Shown here: positions 1-8,410 of the stretch, piece by piece | How positions within the stretch are numbered: position 1 is the first letter of the stretch | Layout: the number at the start of each line of letters is the position of its first letter | Assembly (NCBI GenBank): GCA_041395325.1 | Contig: JAWLAT010000009.1 | Coordinates: forward strand, 1 to 64,000 | From: JAWLAT01 sp041395325 | GTDB taxonomy: Bacteria; Pseudomonadota; Gammaproteobacteria; Xanthomonadales; SZUA-5 | Length of the DNA stretch: 64,000 nt | Reading direction: 5' to 3' | Notes under the pieces: model-generated | Databases searched by the model: none | Seen by the model: only the letters and a program-made list of their open reading frames with translations | Told to the model about the DNA's origin: nothing | Position numbers and translations under genes: made by a program

Positions 1-612
1 GCCCGCCGAGAGCCGCTGATCCTGCAACAGCTCCGCCAGCGCCCGCACGATCGCCGTACTCGGCCCCAGCCAGATCGCCGTCGGCAGAATCGCCCGCAAC
101 TGCTGCACTTGCGCAGCGGACGGCCGCCGCCGGTAGCGCTGATAGACCTCGATCGAGTGCAGTCGATCGAGCTTGTCAAAGGGTTCGCGCACGCCACCGG
201 GTGCATGGAACAGCACGACTGGCGACTGCGACAGCGAGGCCCAGTCCGGCAGCGCCATCAGCGCCGCGGCGCCGAGGCCCTGTTCGGGCTGCCAGACATC
301 GTTGCAGCCATGCTGCTGCAGGCACGTCGCGGTGTGGGGTCCGACGGCTGCCGCCGGCAGACGCAGCAACTGAGGCGCCAACCGGGCGACTGCCGCGACG
401 GCTTCGGCACTGACGTAGATGCGCCGTGCCGCGTGGGCCGCTGCGGTCAACGCCTGCGCAAGTCGGGCGCTATGGCGGGCGCGGCGGGTGCCCAGCAGGG
501 GCAATGGCAGGCAGCCCAGTCCAGCCGACGCCAACTGCGCCCGTTCGGCGGCCGTTGGCAGGCGTGGGCGCGTCCAGATCAGGGTTTGGCTTGGGTGGGC
601 GGCTGCGGACAT
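1..612 (-). CDS. hemD: Uroporphyrinogen-III synthase, 3' end beyond window
   Basis: HemD cyclises hydroxymethylbilane to uroporphyrinogen III in cytoplasmic tetrapyrrole (heme) synthesis. The 204 codons present run from ATG at 612 to the left edge without a stop; the family is about 250 residues, so roughly 50 are missing. Family-like stretches are the N-terminal LIWTRPR, the central ARRIYVSAEAV and AVGPHTATCLQQHG, and FHAPGGVREPF followed by SIEVYQRYRR. A GTG three codons upstream is an alternative start; no clear ribosome binding site is visible. The gene diverges from a YiiD_C thioesterase, a neighbour pair known in xanthomonads, where hemX and hemY usually follow. Sequence similarity between HemD proteins is low, so the call rests on the motif pattern plus context. 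Confidence 0.82.
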   Translation of the reverse strand, partial: MSAAAHPSQTLIWTRPRLPTAAERAQLASAGLGCLPLPLLGTRRARHSARLAQALTAAAHAARRIYVSAEAVAAVARLAPQLLRLPAAAVGPHTATCLQQHGCNDVWQPEQGLGAAALMALPDWASLSQSPVVLFHAPGGVREPFDKLDRLHSIEVYQRYRRRPSAAQVQQLRAILPTAIWLGPSTAIVRALAELLQDQRLSAG

Positions 613-787
613 CGACGGCACAATCGACTGCGTGGCGTGTGCCGGCAAGCCTAGCTCGGAACGCCGTTCGGACCGAAACCCTGCGCTTCAGTGTCGCCCT
701 GGTCCGTTCGAGATCGGTCGCCAGCGCCGCGCAGGCCTGGTGAATGAAACGGGCTAAACTCCGCCTCCCCTGGCGGCCGGGCTGCCC

Positions 788-1249
788 ATGTACGATCTCG
801 CTGCACTGTTGACCGAGATGCGCGCCAGCATCCCCCTGGCCCAGGCGATGGACCTGCGCGGGGCCAGCTACGACGGTTTGACCTTGTGTCTGCAGCTGCC
901 GTTGGCGCCGAACATCAACGACAAGGGCTGCGCCTTCGGTGGCAGCATGGCCAGCGCGGCTACGCTGACTGGCTGGGGTCTGGTGCGGTTGGCGATCGGT
1001 GAGAGCGGTCGAGCGGCCGATATCTACATTCAGGACCAGTCGATCCAGTATCTGGCGCCGCTGTGGTCGGACATGCAGATCCGCTGCAGTTGGTCAGATG
1101 AGTCTGAAAAGGCGGCCTTCCTGGCCCGCTACGACCGCACCGGTCGGGCCCGCGCCAGTCTGGAAGCGAATGTCGGTCCGATGACCGGCGAAGAGGCCGG
1201 CGCCTGCCGGATGCAGGGGCGTTATGTGGCGCTGCGGCCGAGCAGCTGA
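788..1249 (+). CDS. YiiD C-terminal domain putative thioesterase
   Basis: This 153-residue cytoplasmic protein looks like a stand-alone YiiD_C (thioesterase_2, hot-dog fold) protein. The segment NINDKGCAFGGSMASAATLTGWGL (positions split here as NINDKGCAFGGS and TLTGWGL), then IYIQDQSIQYLAP, matches the family pattern of a helix preceded by a conserved Asn and Gly-rich turn. The substrate is unknown; acyl-CoA or acyl-ACP thioesters are the family expectation. It is divergent from hemD, as in related xanthomonads. Its last 28 bases overlap the 3' end of the convergent small membrane protein gene. No membrane segment or signal peptide is present. Confidence 0.85.
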   Translation: MYDLAALLTEMRASIPLAQAMDLRGASYDGLTLCLQLPLAPNINDKGCAFGGSMASAATLTGWGLVRLAIGESGRAADIYIQDQSIQYLAPLWSDMQIRCSWSDESEKAAFLARYDRTGRARASLEANVGPMTGEEAGACRMQGRYVALRPSS

Positions 1250-1542
1250 GCATCGTCGCCGAGGCAGTCGCGCAAGCTTCGGCGAGTGGCCGAATTGCCC
1301 GCTTCGGCCGGCGACAGCCCAAATGGCCACAACAGCACCTCGCTGACCATACGCAGGCGCTCACGCTGTTCGGCATCGGACTGCAGCTGGGCCTGGGTCA
1401 GCGGCCCGACCGGCTCTACCCGTTCGGCCGGCAACAGGGCGATGACCCCAAGCCAGGCGAGCGCGGGCAGCAGGACCGGCCAGCTGGCGCGCGCGCGGCG
1501 TCGACCCAGTGATGAGTGGTGCAGCAGGACGGACATCGACAT
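1222..1542 (-). CDS. Small membrane protein of unknown function
   Basis: The 106-residue product is not recognised. It has one hydrophobic segment (about residues 18-35, PVLLPALAWLGVIALL) after a basic start (GRRRAR), suggesting a single-pass inner-membrane protein with a short cytoplasmic N-terminus. A soluble region with several charged residues follows. The start at 1542 was chosen because GGGAGGT lies just upstream at ideal spacing; a longer frame from 1575 lacks this. It is convergent with the thioesterase gene and overlaps it by 28 bases. The binding site and membrane segment make it a probable real gene. Confidence 0.6.
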   Translation of the reverse strand: MSMSVLLHHSSLGRRRARASWPVLLPALAWLGVIALLPAERVEPVGPLTQAQLQSDAEQRERLRMVSEVLLWPFGLSPAEAGNSATRRSLRDCLGDDAQLLGRSAT

Positions 1543-1662
1543 CGTGGACCTCCCAGGTGGCAGCAACGAGTCCACCGACTCTGAGTCTGGCGCAAAGTTG
1601 CAACCCGCGGGCGGTCGCTGCGACCGGTCGAGCCTGCGCTGCGGCCAGTCGAAGTGGTGTGC

Positions 1663-2898
1663 TCAGTGCTTGGCCTTCGGCGCGGTCAGCAACGGGGTAT
1701 CCAGCGCCTCCAGCGGCCCCTCGGCGAGTGCTTCGGCCAGCTTGATGAAGTCCTCCGTGCTGACCGATCGCTGCTGACGCAGCCGCTGGACCAGATCATC
1801 CAGGCCCACCTCGCCTCGCGTCAGCGAGCGCATTTCCCGGTCCAGTTCGGCCAGCAGCACCACGGCGCGGGCGGTGGTCGGTCCACGCGAGCGGGCCACC
1901 CGCAGGCTCTTGATGGACTTGCCCCAGTTGCGCTGCCACTTCAGGGCCGCGTCAAAACGATCCTGGGTGATGCCGCCCGAGCGTCGCACTAGTTCCAGTC
2001 CGTAGTACTCGGCCAGACCCTCGGCCAACCAGTCGTCGCTGGGCTTGGCGCCGCGGATCCGGGTGATCACGTGGGTCAGTTCATGCAGCAGGGTGCTGGT
2101 GGCATTGGTGCTGATCAGCGGGCGATCGGCGTGCATGAACAGCGAGTTCGGGCCGGACAGGCCACCGCGCCACATCGGTTCCGGACCAATGACCAGCAGC
2201 AGCTTGTCGGGCAGGGCGCCGAAGGCGTCGCGCATGTGAGGGATGGTGTGGCCGATCAGCGCCAGCATCTCCATCCGACGCAGCTCCAGATCGCGCGGGC
2301 CGACGACATAGATGCCGGTGCCGTCGTAAACATCGCGGCGGACGTGAATGCGTCCGGCGATCATCCAGCCGACCGGCCGATCGAAGCCGCGGGCAGGAAT
2401 GTCGACGCGAAAGCGCTGATCCTTGGCCCGGGGGTAGGGCGTTTCGAAGTGCCAGTCCTTGGGGCCACGGAAACTGACGTGGCTGCGCGAGCGCGCCCCG
2501 CCGCGGACCGTGACGCTGGCCGCCGGGAAGACGTGATCGGCGCGGAAGATCGCCCACTGATCGGTGTAGCGGGCGCGATAGGCGCCGTTGGCGCGGCGCT
2601 GATCGATGACGACGCGGTAGCGCAGCACCGACGGCCCCTGTGGCCGCCACAGCACCCGCTTGCCGTCCCGTTTGACCGAGCCTTGGCCCTCGATCAGCTC
2701 GACCTCCGGATAGCGTCCGGGATCCATCGCCAGATCCAGTTGCACCACGCGATCGCTACCGGCGCCCAGGCGGATCTCACCGAAGGCCTGATGGTCCTGT
2801 GGCTTGAACTGCAGGTTGAATTCCAGCTCGTAGGTCGGCGCGGCCAGCAAGGTCGAGCTCAGCCAGAGCAGACACCAGAGCCAGTGGGACAGGCGCAT
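1663..2898 (-). CDS. Secreted M61-like gluzincin metallopeptidase
   Basis: A 411-residue exported zinc peptidase. The start at 2898 follows GGAAGGAG and opens a signal peptide (MRLSHWLWCLLWLSSTLLA). The middle holds the zinc site HELTH (residues 272-276) with the downstream ligand Glu in WLAEGLAEY (about residue 293). This HExxH plus E spacing is the gluzincin arrangement seen in M61 glycyl aminopeptidase-like proteins. The N-terminal half is beta-rich, as in M61. Substrate is unknown; action would be periplasmic or extracellular. It stands alone downstream of a terminator that isolates it from the genes to its right. It could belong to a relative of M61 rather than M61 itself. Confidence 0.8.
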   Translation of the reverse strand: MRLSHWLWCLLWLSSTLLAAPTYELEFNLQFKPQDHQAFGEIRLGAGSDRVVQLDLAMDPGRYPEVELIEGQGSVKRDGKRVLWRPQGPSVLRYRVVIDQRRANGAYRARYTDQWAIFRADHVFPAASVTVRGGARSRSHVSFRGPKDWHFETPYPRAKDQRFRVDIPARGFDRPVGWMIAGRIHVRRDVYDGTGIYVVGPRDLELRRMEMLALIGHTIPHMRDAFGALPDKLLLVIGPEPMWRGGLSGPNSLFMHADRPLISTNATSTLLHELTHVITRIRGAKPSDDWLAEGLAEYYGLELVRRSGGITQDRFDAALKWQRNWGKSIKSLRVARSRGPTTARAVVLLAELDREMRSLTRGEVGLDDLVQRLRQQRSVSTEDFIKLAEALAEGPLEALDTPLLTAPKAKH

Positions 2899-3249
2899 GT
2901 CGGCGCTCCTTCCGTGGAAGCGCATAGGGTGCCCGCGCGGACGTGAACCGCCAATGGATTGCCTTGTCCGGCGGGGAACTGGAACAAAAAAAGGCCGCCC
3001 CGTTGCGGGGCGGCCTGCGAGCATCTTCCATGGCGCTCAGTGCCCGGCGCTAGGCTTGCATTTCTCGTGGGCGTTTGGTGCGAGGTCGACGAGATGGCGT
3101 CGTGGTGCGGTGCACGGACGGTTTGACGGTGAGGGCGTAGTTGTCACTACGTCGATCCGGCAAACAGGAGTACACCGCGCCACGGCGACTAGATCGGCGG
3201 CCGCAGTCAAATGCTCATGTGACATGCGAGCCATCCGGGCGGGGATCGA
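2899..3249. other. Gene-free stretch with one terminator
   Basis: No convincing gene is seen in these 351 bases. They contain a rho-independent terminator at 2986-3015 and a perfect 6-bp stem with a four-base loop at 3136-3151 (CGTAGT/ACTACG). Short open frames here lack a binding site and plausible composition. The stretch between the terminator and the beta-helix gene stop may serve as that gene's 3' untranslated region. Confidence 0.5.
2986..3015 (-). terminator. Rho-independent terminator
   Basis: A perfect 9-bp stem (GGCCGCCCC at 2993-3001, its complement at 3007-3015) with a five-base loop is followed, on the minus strand, by seven T residues. It would end minus-strand transcripts coming from the beta-helix protein gene at 3250-4962. 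Confidence 0.85.
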
Positions 3250-4962
3250 TCAGCGAGCCGGGATGTTGACGGTCCAGCCGCTGGTCCAGCGATCGTTCGG
3301 ACCTGCGAACGCACCCTTGTAGGGCACCGGCGTGAAGAACGGATCGTTCGGGACGGCATTGCCTTCCAGGAACGGCGCGCCAGCGGCCGGCATGAACGAA
3401 CCGGCGTACAGATAGTCACCGACTTGGTTGTTGTTGCCGGCGTTGTACCAGGCGCTGACGGCATAAGGGTCGCTCGCGCCATCTTCGAAACGACCGTTGG
3501 CGCAGTTGCCCATGAAGCTGTTCTGCAGTGTCAGGCCTGGGCCCTGAGCGGTGGCGCTGCCGGCCTGCACGAAGGTGCCGGCATCGTCGATGTTGATGCA
3601 ACGATCACCCTGACCGTCCAGCACGATGCCGCGGAACACGCCGCCCAGACCACGGCGCATACGCATGCCTTCGCCGTTGGGCGCGCCGCTGCCAATGACG
3701 GTCGCGTTGGAGACCATCGGGCTGGTGCGCGGCTCCAGATCGTTGTTGTCGCGGTTATTGTCCATCTCGAAACCGTGCGGGTCGTCGGTGAAGGAACCAT
3801 CCGGGTCACCCTGGAACGAGAACAGGAACTGCAGCTTGCCGGAATAGCCCTGGTCGAAGTCGAAGCAGTCATCGGTCATGTTGCTGCAGACCAGGTGATG
3901 GCCGTTCCAGCTGCCACCGAAGTTCTCGATGCCGTCGTCGTCGCCGTGATCGACCTGCACATAGCTGACTTGCGTGCCCGCACCCACGCCCAGCATGGTC
4001 AGTGCGTTCAGCTCTTCATCGGGCGCAATGGCCTGGCCCGCGTAGAGGATGCGCACATAGCGCAGCGAGCCGGAGCTGTCTTCCAGATCCGTGCCGCCAT
4101 AGGTGATGCTCGGAACCGCTTCGAAGGCGCAGTTACCGACGTTGCAGGTGGAGTTGCCGGCGATCACGACGCCAGCCCAGCTGCCCTTGATCGGCTCGGG
4201 GCCCGTGAAGGTGATCGGCGCCTGCGCCGTGCCGTTGGCGAAGATCTTGGCGCCCGCAGCCACGTAGAGGAAGTTCGGCACCGAAGAGTCGCTCGAACCC
4301 TGCAGCACCGTACCCGGCTCGATGGTCAGCGTGGCGCCCGGCACCACTGAAGTCTGACCCTGGATGATGTAGGTCTTGCCGGCCGGCAGGTACAGATCGC
4401 CTTCGATGTTGCTCGGCAGCAGGCAGTCATTGCCGACGGCCGTCGTGGTGGCCGGGCAGGCTGCGGAAACGGTCGTGGCGCAACCGCCGGAGAGACCGAT
4501 CGGGCCATAGTCAAAGCTCACGTCGGGCAGACCCGAGGCATCGTCCATGTCCAGCGAGATCAGCGTGTTCTCGCAGCTCAGGATTTGCACCGAAGCGGTA
4601 CCGACCACCGTGTTGGTCGGGCCGGTGAACGGGTCGCCGAAGCTGCCGCCGCTGAACAGGCGCACCGGCATGCCGTCGATCTGGGTCTGGCCAAAGTCGA
4701 TGCGGGTGGTTTCGTTCTGGAAGGTCACGAAGATCGGGTTGCCGTCGAGGTCATAGGTGAAGGCAATGCCGAAGTAGGTGCCCAGGCCGGCATCGTTGGC
4801 GATGTTGCTGGCGGGGATGAAGTCGACCATCACGCCGCGACCGGACGCAGCGGGGTTGAACAGCGCACCATCCAGACCGTCGTTGTAGACGACCTGTGCG
4901 GACGCACCGGCAGACGCGAGCAGCAGCGCGCTGGCAAGCGCGGTCTTGCGGAAAGCAACCAT
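3250..4962 (-). CDS. Secreted right-handed beta-helix protein beside a TonB receptor
   Basis: A 570-residue exported protein with a signal peptide (FRKTALASALLLASAGASA). The start at 4962 follows GAGGA. Residues about 25-130 form a small beta-domain common in xanthomonads (GRGVMVDFIP, FTYDLDGNPIF). From about residue 185 repeated short strands such as GATLTIEPGTVLQG, AGAKIFANGTAQAPITFTG and GSWAGVVIAGNS indicate a right-handed beta-helix. The C-terminal half is rich in Asp/Asn (DHGDDDGIENFGG, DDPHGFEMDNNRDNNDLEP), suggesting metal or glycan binding. It follows the TonB-dependent receptor by 287 bases and ends at a strong terminator. Proteins of this type often accompany such receptors, so a role as a surface or periplasmic substrate-binding partner is inferred, not shown. 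Confidence 0.75.
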   Translation of the reverse strand: MVAFRKTALASALLLASAGASAQVVYNDGLDGALFNPAASGRGVMVDFIPASNIANDAGLGTYFGIAFTYDLDGNPIFVTFQNETTRIDFGQTQIDGMPVRLFSGGSFGDPFTGPTNTVVGTASVQILSCENTLISLDMDDASGLPDVSFDYGPIGLSGGCATTVSAACPATTTAVGNDCLLPSNIEGDLYLPAGKTYIIQGQTSVVPGATLTIEPGTVLQGSSDSSVPNFLYVAAGAKIFANGTAQAPITFTGPEPIKGSWAGVVIAGNSTCNVGNCAFEAVPSITYGGTDLEDSSGSLRYVRILYAGQAIAPDEELNALTMLGVGAGTQVSYVQVDHGDDDGIENFGGSWNGHHLVCSNMTDDCFDFDQGYSGKLQFLFSFQGDPDGSFTDDPHGFEMDNNRDNNDLEPRTSPMVSNATVIGSGAPNGEGMRMRRGLGGVFRGIVLDGQGDRCINIDDAGTFVQAGSATAQGPGLTLQNSFMGNCANGRFEDGASDPYAVSAWYNAGNNNQVGDYLYAGSFMPAAGAPFLEGNAVPNDPFFTPVPYKGAFAGPNDRWTSGWTVNIPAR

Positions 4963-5210
4963 GACCAGATTCCTCACGAGTGGGGCAAAAGAGTGCGCTG
5001 GCAAGCAACGGCCACCAGCGACCGAGCCGCTACGATACGGAGGCTTTGTTACAGTTCTGGTGCAACAAGATCACAAAGGGTGCCGCTCGGATCACAGTCC
5101 TGACCGACGCTGTCTGTGCCTTCGACAGGGGCTGATTGGTTGTGCAGACAGGGCTCATCTGCCCGCCAATGTGCGGTAGCAGAATCTGCAAGGAGGTTGA
5201 TGCAGGCGCG

Positions 5211-5229
5211 GAGAATCCGGGCGATTCTC
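5211..5229. other. 7-bp inverted repeat after the receptor gene
   Basis: GAGAATC and GATTCTC flank the five-base loop CGGGC, 20 bases beyond the receptor stop codon. It could be a weak terminator or mRNA 3' end structure for the TonB2 operon, but no T-run follows. Confidence 0.35.
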
Positions 5230-5249
5230 GGCTCAGGCGCTGACCGTGC

Positions 5250-8200
5250 TCACAGGCGCCACTCGATGGACAGGGCGATCTCACGGCCCTTGCTGTAGCG
5301 CCTGGCAACCTCGTCGCCGACCGTATAGATGGCCTCGGGATCGAGTAGATTCTTCAATCGCAGCTTCATCTTCCAGCCCTCCCACGGCAGCTTGGCTGAC
5401 ATGGTGAAGTCGAGCTGTTTGAAGGGTTGCTCGTAGGTGTCTGGACGCCCATTGGCGCCGACTTGCGAAATACGCTCGCCGAAGACGTTGTACAGCAAGG
5501 TGGCTTCGACGTTGCCAGAGGCTGGGAGCCAGGCCAGGGACACGTTCCCGACGTAGGGTGATTGGCCCTGTAGTGGGCGAACCGAATTGGTGGAGATACC
5601 GCCGCTGCTGCCCAGGTCAATTTCCGAATCGATGTAGGCGTAGTTGAAGCCGAGAAAGACCTCACTCCAGTTCCATGGCACCTGATCGGTCCAGCGTGAC
5701 AGCCAGGGCAGTCGCTGAATGCCGTCGAAAGACCGGTAGTAGTCGACCTCGGCGCCACGATTGGTGGCTGCTTCGGCATTGATCACCTTGAGCAGGGTTC
5801 CCGACGCGGGTGATTCGACCAGTTCGATCGGCTTGGTGAAATCCTTCTGGAACAAGGCCAGCGAAAAGCTCTCGGTCGCGCTGAAGTAGTACTCCCAGCG
5901 CACATCCAGATTGGTAATCCCGGTCTGCTCCAGATTGGGGTCGCCCTCGACCCGCAAATCCAGCAACGGATCGATGAAGTTGGACGGCGACTGTTCGCGA
6001 ATGTCTGGACGGGCCACCGACTTGCCATAGGCCATTCGCACTTGCGCCTTGTCCGAATAGGCCCAGGTCAGGCTGGCAGCCGGCAACAGGTCGGTTTCAT
6101 CGATCAGTCCAATCTGGGGTGTTGCATTGGGATCGAAAGGTGTGACCGTGCGCACTTCCTGCTGGATGTCCTCCTGACGGGCGCCGAGGTAAAGGCGGAA
6201 GTCGTTCCAATAGCCGTCCAGCGCCAGGTAATAGGCGTCCAGATCGACAGTGGCCGAGTAGATGTCCGTGGGCTGAGTGCGAGAACTCAGGCGATAGTCC
6301 CGCAGGCCCTGCCCGATGGTGTCCGGATTGAAGAAGACCTCAGGGTTGTCACTCTGAAAGGTCGGCCCGGTCGTGCCAAAGCGGAAGCGACGTATGCTGG
6401 AGTCGCGTTCCTTGCTGAGCTTGGCCAGACCGGTCTGAACGGTCACGCCCAGCCCTTCCCGGAACTCCAAGGGCAAGCGCAAGTCGAGCTTGTAGTCAGT
6501 GGCATCGTCCGCCAGGGATTCGAAGCGCTGCTCGAATCCGAAGACGTTGAATCGGAAGGTGTCTGTGGTCTCGTTGTAACCGAAGCGATAGTCGCGCGAA
6601 TTGGGTGCCTCTCGCGACGCCTTGGCCTTGGTGTACTGCCAGCCGACTACAAGATTGCCGAAGCTGGGCAGGCTGTGTTCGCCGTTGATCTGGCCCACCT
6701 GGAGCTCATTCTCGATCCATTCCAGTGACTGCAGTCGTTCAAACTCGCCATTGCCGAGAATACCGGTGTCGGTCTGTACTTCATCGGTGGTTTGGCGCAC
6801 CTGCATCACCGTGGCATTGACGACATGATGCTCGCCGACGCGCAGGCCCATTGAGGTGAACAAGCCGGTGTCGATGGCTCGCTCGGTGGTTTCGCGTTCG
6901 GAATTCTGCTGGCGGACCAAGTTGTCGCCGACTAGTGCGTAAAAGGCCCGTTCTTCCAGTCGCTGATCCCAGTTCTGCGCGTAGCGCAACGCGGCGATGT
7001 AGCCAAGGCTCCAGTCACCGTCGGAAAACTCCAGGTCATCGCCAATGGACAGCGAAAAGCCCGTGTTCGGGTCGATTTTTCTGGGGCTGGTCTGGTAGCC
7101 CTTGGCGGCCAGCGCCTCGCCGAGCGCTTCACCTTCGGGGGTCCGGTTGTTCGGCAGATCTGCCGGTGCAACCAGCAGCCCTGCCGGTGCTTCGCGGGTG
7201 CCGTCGTCGTAGCCCAGCCAGTCGCGCGAACCACCGCGGTAACTCAGACCGGTCTCGCCGGTGGTGCCATCGACGTAGCCCAGCGTGGTGGAGACACGCA
7301 GCAGGAAGGACTCGGGCACGCCGCGGGTGCGCAGCTGCACGGTGCCACCGCCGAACTCGCCCGGCATGTCGGCGGCGTAGGTCTTTTGCACGACGATGCC
7401 GTTGAGGATTTCGGTCGGGAACAGATCCAGCGGCACCACCTTGCGGGTGGGGTCGGGCGAGGGCACCTGGGCGCCATTGAGCAGGGTGGAGCTGTAGCGC
7501 TCACCCAGGCCGCGGACGTAGATGAACTTGCCGTCGACCAGCGTCAGGCCGGTCACACGCTTGAGGGCACCGGCGGCGTCGGAGTCGCCGGCGCGGGAAA
7601 TCTGTTCGGCGCCGAGAATGTCGGTCACCGCCGACGAGGTGCGCTTTTCCTCGACGAAGGCGGCCAGCGAGCCCTCGATGAAGGGCTCCAGCACGACGAA
7701 GTCGGGTAGCTCCAGGCCGGTCGGGGTCAGTTCGATCTGACGCTCGGCCTGCTGCTCGCTGGCGATCTCGATGCCGCTGACGGTCTGCGCATTGAAGGAG
7801 CCAGCCAGCACGCTGAGCGAATAGTCGCCCGGTGGCAATTCCAGATCGAAGCGACCCTCGGCGTCGGTCTGCACGTCGATCGGCGTGCCGCTGACGAAGA
7901 CGCGCGCGCCGGCCAGGGGCTGGCCGTCTTCGGCGCTGATCACCTGACCGGTCAGTCGCCCTGGCGGACCGCTGGGCGTCTCGACCGTCTGCTGCAGGCT
8001 GCCGCCGGCCGAGCTCTCGTAGCTGATCTGCGGCTCACCGACGGCCGGCAGGTTGATGATGATCTGGGCGATCTCGTCCTCAACCGTGGTCAACGGCACG
8101 GCCTGCAGCAGCTCGTCACCACGATAGACACGCAACTGATGCTCGCCGGCCGGCACGCGCACGGTCAACGCACCGAAAGCGTCCTGACCCTGCAGCGGAC

Positions 8201-8384
8201 CATCGTCCAGTTGCACCTGCAGATCGCCAATCGCACCGGCCTGATCGAAGGCATAGACATCCAGCTGGGCATCGGCGGCCAGTGCGGCTGAGCTCCACAG
8301 ACCCTGCGCCAAGCTGGCGCACACCAGCGCGGCCAGCAGGCGCCGCGATGTCCGCGGCTGGCGATTTCCGCCCTGACCCCTCAT
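5250..8384 (-). CDS. TonB-dependent outer-membrane receptor with N-terminal CarboxypepD-like domain
   Basis: A 1044-residue outer-membrane transporter, the final gene of the TonB2-type operon and its probable client. After a long basic n-region and signal peptide (LLAALVCASLAQGLWSSAALA) come an extra beta-domain (about 30-100) and a carboxypeptidase-regulatory-like domain (about 115-190; GRLTGQVISAEDGQPLAGARV). Then follow the plug (SAVTDILGAEQISRAGDSDA, YVRGLGERYSSTLLNGA, PGEFGGGTVQLRTRG) and a 22-strand-type barrel ending in SLSIEWRL. The ligand is unknown. The start is uncertain: GTG 8420, ATG 8405 and ATG 8384 all lie in or beside a heptamer repeat array that overlaps the end of the TPR gene; 8384 is chosen as closest to the signal peptide. 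No transcript break from the TPR gene is visible. Confidence 0.9.
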   Translation of the reverse strand: MRGQGGNRQPRTSRRLLAALVCASLAQGLWSSAALAADAQLDVYAFDQAGAIGDLQVQLDDGPLQGQDAFGALTVRVPAGEHQLRVYRGDELLQAVPLTTVEDEIAQIIINLPAVGEPQISYESSAGGSLQQTVETPSGPPGRLTGQVISAEDGQPLAGARVFVSGTPIDVQTDAEGRFDLELPPGDYSLSVLAGSFNAQTVSGIEIASEQQAERQIELTPTGLELPDFVVLEPFIEGSLAAFVEEKRTSSAVTDILGAEQISRAGDSDAAGALKRVTGLTLVDGKFIYVRGLGERYSSTLLNGAQVPSPDPTRKVVPLDLFPTEILNGIVVQKTYAADMPGEFGGGTVQLRTRGVPESFLLRVSTTLGYVDGTTGETGLSYRGGSRDWLGYDDGTREAPAGLLVAPADLPNNRTPEGEALGEALAAKGYQTSPRKIDPNTGFSLSIGDDLEFSDGDWSLGYIAALRYAQNWDQRLEERAFYALVGDNLVRQQNSERETTERAIDTGLFTSMGLRVGEHHVVNATVMQVRQTTDEVQTDTGILGNGEFERLQSLEWIENELQVGQINGEHSLPSFGNLVVGWQYTKAKASREAPNSRDYRFGYNETTDTFRFNVFGFEQRFESLADDATDYKLDLRLPLEFREGLGVTVQTGLAKLSKERDSSIRRFRFGTTGPTFQSDNPEVFFNPDTIGQGLRDYRLSSRTQPTDIYSATVDLDAYYLALDGYWNDFRLYLGARQEDIQQEVRTVTPFDPNATPQIGLIDETDLLPAASLTWAYSDKAQVRMAYGKSVARPDIREQSPSNFIDPLLDLRVEGDPNLEQTGITNLDVRWEYYFSATESFSLALFQKDFTKPIELVESPASGTLLKVINAEAATNRGAEVDYYRSFDGIQRLPWLSRWTDQVPWNWSEVFLGFNYAYIDSEIDLGSSGGISTNSVRPLQGQSPYVGNVSLAWLPASGNVEATLLYNVFGERISQVGANGRPDTYEQPFKQLDFTMSAKLPWEGWKMKLRLKNLLDPEAIYTVGDEVARRYSKGREIALSIEWRL

Positions 8385-8410
8385 CCCTGAGCCCTCAGCC
8401 CTCATCCGGG
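8369..8410. repeat. Heptamer repeat array at the TPR/receptor junction
   Basis: Six consecutive 7-base units (for example AGCCCTC twice, ATCCCTG, ACCCCTC) run from the TPR stop codon into the receptor start region. On the coding strand they supply the AGGG-rich sequence in front of the ATG at 8384, so the repeat may act as its ribosome binding site, and they encode the first residues of any longer form. It belongs to the same family as arrays at 9549, 16644, 49302, 51251, 60269 and 61414. Confidence 0.7.

Noticed and set aside
3037..3234. A 65-codon minus-strand frame between the terminator and the beta-helix gene
   Set aside because: No binding site or recognisable composition, and it lies in the probable 3' untranslated region.
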